64,000 nt of DNA from Methylocaldum sp. 14B (GTDB lineage: Bacteria; Pseudomonadota; Gammaproteobacteria; Methylococcales; Methylococcaceae), in assembly GCF_002005105.1 (NCBI RefSeq), contig NZ_MSCV01000001.1:62001-126000 (forward strand), written 5' to 3'. The position numbers were made by a program, and so were the translations under genes. Of the stretch, positions 15,472 through 23,210 are shown in pieces. Each line of letters begins with the position of its first letter. Position 1 is the first letter of the stretch. The notes below the pieces were generated by a model. The model was given only the letters and a program-made list of their open reading frames with translations. It had not been told where the DNA came from and made no database searches.

Positions 15472-17196
15472 ATGCCCGTCCGTAACGCCGACATTGCCGC
15501 GATCTTCGGGGAAATCGCCGATCTTCTGGAAATCGACGGTGCGAACGTGTTTCGGGTCCGCGCCTATCACAACGCGGCCCGCATACTCCAGGAACTGGGC
15601 AAGGACGTTCGCGCGATGGTGCAAAAGGGCGAGGACCTGACCGAATTGCCGGGCATCGGCGCCGACTTGGCCGGCAAGATCAAAGAAATCGTCGACACTG
15701 GCCACTGCAAGACGCTGGACGAGCTTCACAAACGGCTGCCGCCGGCCATCGCGGAACTTTTGAAAATCCCCGGATTGGGTCCAAAGCGAGTCAGAGCGCT
15801 CTACCGCGAACTCGGTATTCAAACTCTGGCTCAGCTTCGGCGTGCGGTACGCGATCATCGAATACAGGCACTTCCCGGCTTTGGTGAAAAAACCGAGATG
15901 CACATCGCCGACGCGCTGGAGGCTCATGGTGGCGGAGCCGGGCGTTACACGCGCGTCGCCGCCGAGCAATACGCGGCGCCTTTGCTCGATTATTTGAACG
16001 GGGTTCCCGGCGTCGAGCGGGTTGTGATTGCCGGCAGCTATCGCCGTGCCAAGGAGACGGTGGGCGATCTCGACATCTTGGCGGCGGCGGAATCGGGAAG
16101 CCCCGTAATGCAGCGTTTCGTCGAGTACGAGGACGTTGCGGAGGTTTTGTCACAAGGTCCCACGCGCGCCAGTGTGTTGCTGCGCGGCGGACTGCAAGTG
16201 GATTTCAGAGTGGTTCCGGCGGAAAGCTACGGCGCGGCTCTGCATTATTTCACCGGCGGCAAAGCGCATAACATCGCCATTCGGCATTTGGGGCAGGAGA
16301 GGGGCCTAAAAATCAACGAATACGGGGTGTTTCGAGGCGACGAGCGGGTTGCGGGCGATACCGAAGAATCGGTCTTTGCCGCTGTGGGATTGCCCTTTAT
16401 CCCGGCGGAATTGCGGGAAGATCGGGGCGAAATCGAAGCGGCCCGAGCGGGTCGTTTGCCGAAGCTGGTCGAACTGTCCGATCTCAAGGGCGATCTTCAC
16501 GCCCATACCAAAGCATCGGACGGTCACAATACTATCCCGGAGATGGCTGAAGCCGCGAGAAGCCATGGCCTGGAATATCTCGCCATCACCGAGCATTCCC
16601 GCCGGCTGACGGTAGCCCATGGGCTGGATCCGATCCGCTTGCTCAAGCATATGGACGAGGTCGATCGGCTGAACGAAACCCTGGACGGCATCGTTCTCCT
16701 CAAGGGCATCGAAGTAGACATATTGGAGGATGGCGATCTGGATTTGCCGGACGATGTGCTCAGCCGGCTCGATATCGTCGTCGGTGCGGTACACAGCCGA
16801 TTCGATCTGCCCCGGAACAAACAGACCGAGCGGATTCTTCGCGCGATGGATCATCCCTATTTCACCATTCTGGCGCATCCCTCCGGGCGATTGATCGGTC
16901 GCCGAGAGCCCTATGATGTCGACATGCTTCGCATCATCCGCAAGGCCAGAGAGCGAAGGTGTTTTCTCGAGCTCAACGCTAATCCGGAGCGCCTCGATCT
17001 TGCCGATACTCATTGCAAATTAGCCAAGGACGAGGGTGTGCTGATCAGTCTCAACTCCGACGCGCACAGCACCCTGGACTTCAGGAATCTGCGCTACGCC
17101 GTCGGACAGGCCCGACGCGGCTGGCTGGAGTCCCGTGACGTGCTGAATTCCCGCAGCTTGAAGGAACTGCGTCTGCTGCTTCGCCAGACCTTTTAG
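15472..17196 (+). CDS. polX: family X DNA polymerase with PHP domain
   Basis: 574 residues in the bacterial PolX layout. Residues 1-90 are the 8-kDa-like HhH region (ELPGIGADLAGKIKEI, IPGLGPKRVRALY). The palm has GSYRRAKETVGDLDIL near 185 (DxD metals) and VDFRVV as the third acidic strand. The C-terminal PHP domain starts DLHAHTKASDGHN near 345 and continues with ITEHSRR, GIEVDIL, AHPSGR and SDAHS. It acts in gap-filling repair with a 3'-5' exonuclease. It is probably translated from the rtcA transcript. Confidence 0.95.
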   Translation: MPVRNADIAAIFGEIADLLEIDGANVFRVRAYHNAARILQELGKDVRAMVQKGEDLTELPGIGADLAGKIKEIVDTGHCKTLDELHKRLPPAIAELLKIPGLGPKRVRALYRELGIQTLAQLRRAVRDHRIQALPGFGEKTEMHIADALEAHGGGAGRYTRVAAEQYAAPLLDYLNGVPGVERVVIAGSYRRAKETVGDLDILAAAESGSPVMQRFVEYEDVAEVLSQGPTRASVLLRGGLQVDFRVVPAESYGAALHYFTGGKAHNIAIRHLGQERGLKINEYGVFRGDERVAGDTEESVFAAVGLPFIPAELREDRGEIEAARAGRLPKLVELSDLKGDLHAHTKASDGHNTIPEMAEAARSHGLEYLAITEHSRRLTVAHGLDPIRLLKHMDEVDRLNETLDGIVLLKGIEVDILEDGDLDLPDDVLSRLDIVVGAVHSRFDLPRNKQTERILRAMDHPYFTILAHPSGRLIGRREPYDVDMLRIIRKARERRCFLELNANPERLDLADTHCKLAKDEGVLISLNSDAHSTLDFRNLRYAVGQARRGWLESRDVLNSRSLKELRLLLRQTF

Positions 17197-17299
17197 CGTC
17201 CGAAACGAGGCGCATCGTCTCCCGAAAAGTGAGAGCTCATGACAAAGCGGTTGAACTTTTATCCATAGGGGCGGTCACAACGATTAAGTGTCAGGAACG

Positions 17300-17413
17300 A
17301 CGCGAACTACTCATCTCCTCCCTTTGAGTAGTGTCATTCGCCCGGCATCCCCCCCAAGCCGGGACTTCGCTCCGAGGTATGTCCCCCCATTTGCCTCGGA
17401 GCTTTTTCTTTTT
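17300..17413 (+). ncRNA. candidate trans-acting sRNA with three C-rich loops
   Basis: Three hairpins follow one another: ACTACTCA/TGAGTAGT (17306-17313 with 17325-17332, loop TCTCCTCCCTT); CCCGGC/GCCGGG (17341-17346 with 17358-17363, loop ATCCCCCCCAA); and GCTCCGAGG/CCTCGGAGC (17369-17377 with 17394-17402, a loop with six C), ending in a T-run. Loops exposing CCUCC-like sequence pair with Shine-Dalgarno regions, as in sX13 of Xanthomonas. The place and direction, between a DNA polymerase gene and the opposed engB, equal those of Spot 42 and ErsA. No convincing -35/-10 pair was found, so the 5' end is undetermined. Confidence 0.72.
17369..17413 (+). terminator. intrinsic terminator of the candidate sRNA
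   Basis: A perfect 9-bp GC-rich stem (17369-17377 with 17394-17402) is followed at once by TTTTTCTTTTT. It faces away from polX, whose stop is 170 bases upstream, and lies immediately before the engB stop on the other strand. Confidence 0.85.
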
Positions 17414-18038
17414 ATGGGGCTTTGGCCTCTTGCGATTGAGGTATCTCCAGCCAGCGGTCCAACACGGACCAGGCTTCCTCCAATCCAAACCGCTTGAGTG
17501 CCGAAAAGAGCTGAAGGCTGACCGTTAATCCCTCTTGCGCGTTCAATTCGGCTTCAACCTTGCGCAAGGTTTGGAGCGCAGCCCCCCGGCTGAGTTTGTC
17601 CGCCTTGGTCAAGGCGATGTGCAGCGGAAGCTTCCAGTGATGGCACCACTCGATCATGCGGTGATCGAAAGGCGTCAGAGGATGGCGGATGTCCATCACC
17701 AGAAATACCCCGCGTAATGATCGGCGCTCGCTGAAATAAGACTCCAGAGCCTGGCGCCAGTTCTTCTGGATCGCCTCGGGTACCTGGGCATAGCCGTAGC
17801 CGGGGAGATCGACCAATCGTCTCTGACCGTCCACTTGGAAAAAATTGAGCATCTGGGTCCGCCCCGGCGTTTTGCTGACCCGCGCCAGCGATTTCTGCTG
17901 CGTGATGACATTGATCGCGCTCGATTTTCCGGCGTTGGAGCGGCCCGCGAAGGCGATTTCGAAGCCTTCGTCCGGCGGCGCATTTTTTACGCTCGGCGCA
18001 CTCGTCAGGTACCGGGTATTTTGATAAGCGGTTTTCAT
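17412..18038 (-). CDS. engB: ribosome biogenesis GTPase EngB
   Basis: A 208-residue TRAFAC GTPase. G1 is GRSNAGKSSAIN near residue 32, the switch region has TPGRTQMLNFF, G3 is DLPGYGYA near 78 and G4 is TKADKL near 145. EngB (YsxC/YihA) acts in assembly of the 50S subunit. Divergent to the cytochrome c4 gene; the order engB, cytochrome c4, dsbA, endonuclease is the one known in Pseudomonas. Confidence 0.95.
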   Translation of the reverse strand: MKTAYQNTRYLTSAPSVKNAPPDEGFEIAFAGRSNAGKSSAINVITQQKSLARVSKTPGRTQMLNFFQVDGQRRLVDLPGYGYAQVPEAIQKNWRQALESYFSERRSLRGVFLVMDIRHPLTPFDHRMIEWCHHWKLPLHIALTKADKLSRGAALQTLRKVEAELNAQEGLTVSLQLFSALKRFGLEEAWSVLDRWLEIPQSQEAKAP

Positions 18039-18162
18039 GAGAATCGAATCGGGAAAGCTGTTGACTTTTGTAGTCTACCTGTATTTGATTGGCGCTCTAA
18101 AAAACGAGCCGCAGGTCGGCGTGAGAGAACTTTATTTGGTTTGCCAGAGCGAGGAGTCAATG

Positions 18163-18765
18163 ATGGGGAAGTGTGCATTATGGGTTTGTTTCATTTTGTT
18201 GAGTGGTCATTCCCTCGCTTATGCTCAAGGAAATGCGGCGGCAGGAAAGGAAAAATCGGAGCCCTGTGCCGGTTGCCATGGTGACGACGGAAACAGCAAT
18301 GCGCCTATATTTCCCAAGTTGGCCGGTCAGCATGCTTCATATCTTGCGAAGCAGTTGCACGAATTCAAAAGCGAGAAAAGAGCCAATCCGACCATGACCG
18401 CGATGGCTGAGCCTCTGTCCGACGCGGATATAGACGACATCAGCGCTTACTATGCCCAGCAAAAGACCACGCTGGAAAAGGCAGAGGCGCCTAATCCGCT
18501 AGGAGAGACGATTTACCGCACCGGCAATGCCTCGTCCGGCGTTCCGGCTTGCGCCGGTTGCCATGGCCCGGACGGCGCCGGCAATCCGTCCGCGAAATTT
18601 CCTGCTCTGCGCGCCCAGTACGCCGCTTATCTCGAAAAGACTTTGAGTGATTTCAAGGCAGGTGCTCGAGCCAACGATGCAAATTCTATCATGCGCGCGA
18701 TCGCGGCTAAGTTGAGCGACGAAGAAATTACCGCTGTGTCCAGTTATACGTCGGGATTACGATGA
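18163..18765 (+). CDS. dihaem cytochrome c4
   Basis: Start 18163 (second of two adjacent ATG codons) gives a GAGGAG six bases upstream; the frame is open further back but without a signal. The 200-residue product has a signal peptide ending SLAYA, then two homologous c-type domains with CAGCHGDDGN (about residue 34) and CAGCHGPDGAG (about 133), each with a later Met-containing segment (TMTAMAEPLS, SIMRAIAAKLS). This is the c4 pattern: a periplasmic electron carrier to terminal oxidases. dsbA follows. Confidence 0.92.
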   Translation: MGKCALWVCFILLSGHSLAYAQGNAAAGKEKSEPCAGCHGDDGNSNAPIFPKLAGQHASYLAKQLHEFKSEKRANPTMTAMAEPLSDADIDDISAYYAQQKTTLEKAEAPNPLGETIYRTGNASSGVPACAGCHGPDGAGNPSAKFPALRAQYAAYLEKTLSDFKAGARANDANSIMRAIAAKLSDEEITAVSSYTSGLR

Positions 18766-18922
18766 GATCCGCCAGTCGAAATCGCTCATTTTTCGGTATT
18801 GTCGGCACATTTTTTATGGTTTTCGGTTTAAAATCCCTACCATTGGGCGAGTCCGGGCGAAAGTTCGGCTCGATTCTCGATCATTTTTGCGGTTCGGATC
18901 ATTTCAGAGCGGAGCTTGTTTA

Positions 18923-19570
18923 ATGAAATCGGCGTTGAGTTTGCTGGCTTGCTTGGTGTTGTTTTCGGCTACGGCTTTTGGAGCGGCTAAGGCGGAGGAG
19001 TTCAAACAAGGCGTCGATTACGAGTTGGTGAATCCGCCGCAAACAACTGTCGATCCCTCCAAGGTCGAGGTCATGGAGTTCTTCTGGTATGGCTGCCCCC
19101 ACTGCTATCACTTCGAACCGGATTTAAATGCCTGGCTGAAGAAGAAGCCGGATAACGTGGTTTTTATTCGACAACCTGCCGTTTTCAATGCACGCTGGGC
19201 GGCTCACGCCAAGGCATACTATACGGCCGAAGCGCTCGGGGTACTCGATAAGGTCCATGCCGATTTGTACGACGCCATCCAAAACAAGAAGCAAGCTCTG
19301 GAGAGCGAGACGGAGTTGGCCAAGTTCTTCGCCGACCATGGCGTCGCCGACGGCGATTTTCGCAAGGCCTATAAATCGTTTGCCGTGGATACGAAGATGA
19401 GGCAGGCCGAAACCATGGCGGCGCGCTACGGTGTGACGGGAACGCCCAACGTCATTGTCAACGGGAAATACCGAATCGCTCCTCAGCAGGCCAAATCGTT
19501 TCCTCGGATGATCGCTATTATGAACGATTTAATCGAAAAGGAATCCAGTGGGGCAAAGGGTGCCCAATAA
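18923..19570 (+). CDS. dsbA: thiol:disulfide interchange protein DsbA
   Basis: From ATG 18923 (GGAGC about seven bases upstream) the 215-residue product has a signal peptide (MKSALSLLACLVLFSATAFG), a thioredoxin-fold start VEVMEFFWYGCPHCYHFEP with the CPHC active site, and the cis-Pro loop GVTGTPNVIVNG near residue 175. It introduces disulphides in periplasmic proteins. Neighbouring cytochrome c4 fits the conserved order. DsbB is not in the window. Confidence 0.95.
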   Translation: MKSALSLLACLVLFSATAFGAAKAEEFKQGVDYELVNPPQTTVDPSKVEVMEFFWYGCPHCYHFEPDLNAWLKKKPDNVVFIRQPAVFNARWAAHAKAYYTAEALGVLDKVHADLYDAIQNKKQALESETELAKFFADHGVADGDFRKAYKSFAVDTKMRQAETMAARYGVTGTPNVIVNGKYRIAPQQAKSFPRMIAIMNDLIEKESSGAKGAQ

Positions 19571-19635
19571 TTGTGTTTACATGAAAGAATCAACATTATG
19601 CAGCCGGGGTTACCGGCGAGCAGGTTGGGGGTATC

Positions 19636-20463
19636 GTGTCACTTAGTACTGTCATGACATCTCGGGCTGTTGCGAGTTCTTTGGAGGCTACCGCGCCGAT
19701 TAACAAGCGGCGTGTCAGATTCGCAAGTTTCAATATTCAAACGGGCATCACAACGTCCAGTTATAGGGACTATATCACCGGAAGCTGGCGGCACATCTGG
19801 CCCTCTCAGAAGAGACTTCCGAATCTGATTCGAATCGCTCATCTTCTCAAGCCTTTCGATATCGTTGGTCTTCAGGAAGTCGACGGCGGCGGCGCACGCA
19901 GCCATCACATCGTTCAAACCCAATATCTCGCGGAAACCGCCGGTTTTGCCTATTGGCACAACCAGGTCAACCGACGCATCGGCAATCTGGCCCTGCACAG
20001 CAATGGGCTGTTGAGCCGCATCAAGCCCGACTTCATTCATGACTATAAGCTCCCTGGCCTGCCCGGTCGGGGCGCCTTGCTGGCCCGCTTCGGGGCGGTG
20101 GGCGACGATGCGTTATATCTGTGTATTCTGCATCTGGCGTTGAGCAGGCGTGCCCGGCTCAAGCAGATCGCGTTTATCAGCGAATTGATCCGCGATCTGT
20201 CGTATGTCGTTTTGATGGGAGACCTGAACTGCGAGCCGAATTCGCCGGAGCTCAATCTTTTAACTTCCGCAACCGAGCTCTGCGACCCGATGTGTGAGTT
20301 GAAGACATTTCCGAGCTGGCGCCCGCATAAAATGCTCGATCACATTTTGGTAACGCCGAGTCTTCAAGTGACGAATGTCCAGGTGATCAATTTTGCCTGC
20401 TCGGATCACCTGCCCATCGCGATGGAAGTCGAATTGCCCGATCAGTTGGCGGTCGCTGCCTGA
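19636..20463 (+). CDS. endonuclease/exonuclease/phosphatase family protein
   Basis: 275 residues from GTG 19636 (GGGGG four bases upstream); ATG 19654 is an alternative. EEP-fold motifs are complete: RFASFNIQTG (about 30), GLQEVDGGGARSHH (Glu metal ligand, about 80), LCILHLALSRRARLKQ, LMGDLNCEPNS (about 195), LDHILVTP and SDHLPIAME. No signal peptide is obvious. Family members cleave nucleic acids or phosphodiesters; the substrate is not readable. It holds the same place after dsbA as in pseudomonads. Confidence 0.88.
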   Translation: MSLSTVMTSRAVASSLEATAPINKRRVRFASFNIQTGITTSSYRDYITGSWRHIWPSQKRLPNLIRIAHLLKPFDIVGLQEVDGGGARSHHIVQTQYLAETAGFAYWHNQVNRRIGNLALHSNGLLSRIKPDFIHDYKLPGLPGRGALLARFGAVGDDALYLCILHLALSRRARLKQIAFISELIRDLSYVVLMGDLNCEPNSPELNLLTSATELCDPMCELKTFPSWRPHKMLDHILVTPSLQVTNVQVINFACSDHLPIAMEVELPDQLAVAA

Positions 20464-20478
20464 GAGGCCGCACCGGAG

Positions 20479-20573
20479 GTAGGTCGGCAATCCCTTGTTG
20501 CGGGCTATGTGTGCATTTTGGATGTAAGCCGCAGGTCGACAGCAGGTTTGTCGGCACAGGATTGCCGACCTAC
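20479..20573. repeat. dispersed palindromic repeat B, copy 1
   Basis: GTAGGTCGGCAATCCC at 20479-20494 faces its inverse GGATTGCCGACCTAC at 20559-20573, giving a 95-base inverted-repeat unit between two convergent genes. The same arms occur at 44785-44897 and as a single arm at 36047-36077. No ORF is supported inside. Confidence 0.75.
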
Positions 20574-20643
20574 GACTTATTTTGGCCTGACTTCTGGGGG
20601 GCGTGCCGAGTTCTCAATTCGCACCGCTGCGGCGAAAATTGTA

Positions 20644-21903
20644 CTAGCCCATCCCATCCGCACCCGAGACTGTCGCATTCATCACAAATAGTCCTTCGTA
20701 AGCTCGCTCGTCTTTCTGGGTGACGGTCAGCGTCAGCAGACTCCCGCAATAGCCGAGCCAGCCTCCGGCCGAGGCGAAGCCGCCCGCGACGCGGTAAATT
20801 CCGGGCGTCAGCGACAGGAACGGCAACGTTAGCCGTAACTGTCCGCCAGCCGGTTTAAGTGAACCCCGGTTGCCCTCCATTTCGGAATAGATGGAAGCGA
20901 GCAATATGCCGGTCTGGGTCCAAAATTGGAGCACTAAGCCGGCGGATTCCACCGGTACCGCGGCAGCATAGCTCAGTTCAAAATCCACGGATTGCCCGGT
21001 GAAAACCTTCACGCTGTCCGTGTTTTCCTGTCCTTTGACTGCTAACGTTCGTATCGAAGCCGCTCCGGTAAAATCCGCCGGCATCTCGGGAGCGTTTTCC
21101 AACGGCTTGAGTTGCCGATTGAGATAGCCTATCGATTCGTAATACTTGAGAAACAGCTGGTCGGTTTCCCCGAACGCCAGCGCCTCGCCATCGAAGAGGA
21201 GCAGGCAGCGGTCGGCTACATGCCGAATATTCATTTCCGAGTGGGATACGAACAGAATCGTCGTCCCGTTGTATTTAAGGCTGTTGAGCCGCTCCAGGCA
21301 ACGCAACTGGAAGGCGACGTCGCCAACGGCCAGGACTTCATCGACGAGCAGGACATCGGTCGGGACGCAGGTGGCGATCGAGAATTCGAGTCGTGCGTAC
21401 ATGCCGTCGGAATAATGCTTGACCGGCGCGTCGATCGACTTTTCCAGTCCGGCAAAGGCTACGATGTCGTCCAGTTTGGCGTCGGTTTCCCGTTTGTCGA
21501 GTCCCAGTTGCGCACACTGGATATAAATGTTTTCCCGGCCGGTCAGCATGGGCTGAAGCCCCGTGCCTAGGCGGATCAAGGACTTGATCTTACCGCGCAT
21601 GGCTATGCGGCCTCGATCGGGCCGGTAATCCCGATTCACCAGTTTCAGCAGCGTGCTCTTTCCGGCTCCATTGGGGCCGATGATTCCGATGCATTCGCCG
21701 ACCCGTCCGGCAAAGGAGACATCGCGTAACGCCCAAAACTCTTCGCTTCGCAAACGCTCCAACGGTTTCAGGCGGAGCATGCTCCGGGATGCGTCTTGGA
21801 AGCCATAGAGCAGATCGGCTTTCAGTGACCGGCGAAATTTTTTTCCGACGCCATCGAACAGAATTGCTGGCTGAGACACGGTTGGTCTGGATTGTGAAAA
21901 CAA
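20644..21903 (-). CDS. Wzt-like polysaccharide ABC transporter ATPase
   Basis: 419 residues. The ATPase domain has Walker A GIIGPNGAGKSTLLKL near 75, a KpsT/Wzt type signature HYSDGMYARLEFSIA near 165 and Walker B DVLLVDEVLAVGD near 183. Residues about 250-419 form an extra C-terminal beta-sandwich domain like the O-antigen-binding domain of Wzt. It would power export of a lipid-linked polysaccharide. No Wzm permease or glycosyltransferase is near. The start is probably TTG 21903 or GTG 21879; neither has a strong ribosome site. Confidence 0.88.
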   Translation of the reverse strand: MFSQSRPTVSQPAILFDGVGKKFRRSLKADLLYGFQDASRSMLRLKPLERLRSEEFWALRDVSFAGRVGECIGIIGPNGAGKSTLLKLVNRDYRPDRGRIAMRGKIKSLIRLGTGLQPMLTGRENIYIQCAQLGLDKRETDAKLDDIVAFAGLEKSIDAPVKHYSDGMYARLEFSIATCVPTDVLLVDEVLAVGDVAFQLRCLERLNSLKYNGTTILFVSHSEMNIRHVADRCLLLFDGEALAFGETDQLFLKYYESIGYLNRQLKPLENAPEMPADFTGAASIRTLAVKGQENTDSVKVFTGQSVDFELSYAAAVPVESAGLVLQFWTQTGILLASIYSEMEGNRGSLKPAGGQLRLTLPFLSLTPGIYRVAGGFASAGGWLGYCGSLLTLTVTQKDERAYEGLFVMNATVSGADGMG

Positions 21904-21969
21904 GTAAGGCGTCAGCGATTAAAGGCTTGATGTAAGGCTGTAAACGCGATGCTTAAGCCGGCTGTCCGT

Positions 21970-22776
21970 TTAGTGCGTACGGCAGGGACCCGGTCCGTAA
22001 TAGCGTTTCAACCATCGACTCAACCCGTCGAGGCCGGGGAAGAGCATCCGTTCGGTGACGTTGTCCTGATCGAGTTTGTCCCGTACTTCCCATTTAATTT
22101 CTTTCGGGATGATGATGCGGTAATAAAGGGCTGGATGATTCAAAAGAAATTCGCTGAGGACCAAGGTTGCGCCGGGCATTGCCGACATGATCGCGCCTTG
22201 GTTGACGATGCGGGCGTCCAGCGACGGCGGCTCGAAGAACAGCACGAAGCGGCCATTCTCGGCCAAGCGGTCGAATTCGTCTAGAGACTGGATGAATTCC
22301 AGCATTTCGACCGAGAACAAAAATGCGGATTCGCGGTTGAGCACTTCGCGAAGCTTTTCCGGCAACAGGGATCGGGCCTCGACGACATTGATGCACCAGA
22401 TCGCAGCATCCCGGTCGTAATATTGCTCCTCGGCAGTGGCAAAATGCACCGCGACCTTAGGCGAAATGGTCCAATCCAGAAGGCGGGTCGGTAAGCCGTA
22501 GTGCTGAGCAACGGCCAACTGCACCCAGAGCGTTTCCGCCGGTATGGATCCGGGCTCCGCATATTTCCGGAAGCCCCGCAACATCGGCTTCTCGACGTTG
22601 ATGTAATCACCCCCGAGCCGCAACAGGCTGTTTTCGAGTCCCCAAGAGGCGTCGGCCAAGCCTCGGTAGACGAGATCCGATCGATAACGTTGAAGAGCAT
22701 TTTTCGGGATGTCGTACAGAGCCCGCATCAGCTCGGACCAATTCGCAACTCGAATGTCGTTCATGACGTTTTCCAT
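21970..22776 (-). CDS. FRG domain-containing protein
   Basis: 268 residues. The FRG motif region is YRSDLVYRGLADASWGLENSLLR near residue 32, followed by the family segment VAQHYGLPTRLLDWTISPKVAVHFA near 90 and AAIWCINV. The C-terminal half (about 150-268) contains a second conserved block ending in RWLKRYYG. FRG domains have no proven activity and are found in mobile and possible defence contexts. It ends 66 bases before the Wzt-like gene on the same strand. ATG 22764 is an alternative start with a better GGAAAA upstream. Confidence 0.85.
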   Translation of the reverse strand: MENVMNDIRVANWSELMRALYDIPKNALQRYRSDLVYRGLADASWGLENSLLRLGGDYINVEKPMLRGFRKYAEPGSIPAETLWVQLAVAQHYGLPTRLLDWTISPKVAVHFATAEEQYYDRDAAIWCINVVEARSLLPEKLREVLNRESAFLFSVEMLEFIQSLDEFDRLAENGRFVLFFEPPSLDARIVNQGAIMSAMPGATLVLSEFLLNHPALYYRIIIPKEIKWEVRDKLDQDNVTERMLFPGLDGLSRWLKRYYGPGPCRTH

Positions 22777-23210
22777 GTCGGGGGGAGCAGGCGATGGTCA
22801 AGAGATATCGATTCGTATCGTAGAGCACATTCTAGTTCGATGTACCGACTATGGGGTACACTTCCTTACGCCCATCTTGCAGATCGCTTAGGGCACCTTG
22901 GTGTAGGGCGCATTAGCTTTAGCGTAATGCGCCGAATGGGACGGCTCCCCATGCGGCGGAATACGCGAGTACGCTACTCCGCCCTATACCAGCTTCGACA
23001 GGGCTCAGGACACGCATCGTTCTTCGCAGGCCCAGCCCATCCTATACCGGCCATCATTGGAAAGCGGAAAGCCGCACAAAACAGGATTCCACTAAACGGC
23101 CGGAACAATAGCATGCCGCGCTTGTGTATACTCTACGAAGCAGCAAGATGCGTGTGTCTCAACGGGGGGAATCCGGATGGCTGCTCTGTTGGTCGCAAAA
23201 CACATCTCTT
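22777..23210. other. 434-base gene-free stretch with a palindromic repeat
   Basis: No supported gene. At 22900-22926 an inverted repeat GGCGCATTA/TAATGCGCC lies around GCTTTAGCG, and a second imperfect palindrome (GCGGAATACGCGAGTACGC and neighbours) ends at about 22990 in CCGCCCTATA. Mirror-like GTAGGGC ends (22903-22909) and GCCCTATA at the other end suggest one unit of about 88 bases. The remaining 220 bases before hemY show nothing I can name. Confidence 0.55.

Noticed and set aside
14752..15969. Open frame of 405 codons on the minus strand
   Set aside because: It lies opposite rtcA and polX, both with full catalytic motifs. Such antisense frames are common in GC-rich codon usage.
17288..17497. 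Small protein encoded across the sRNA region
   Set aside because: The frame runs through three hairpins and the terminator into engB, has no ribosome site and poor composition.
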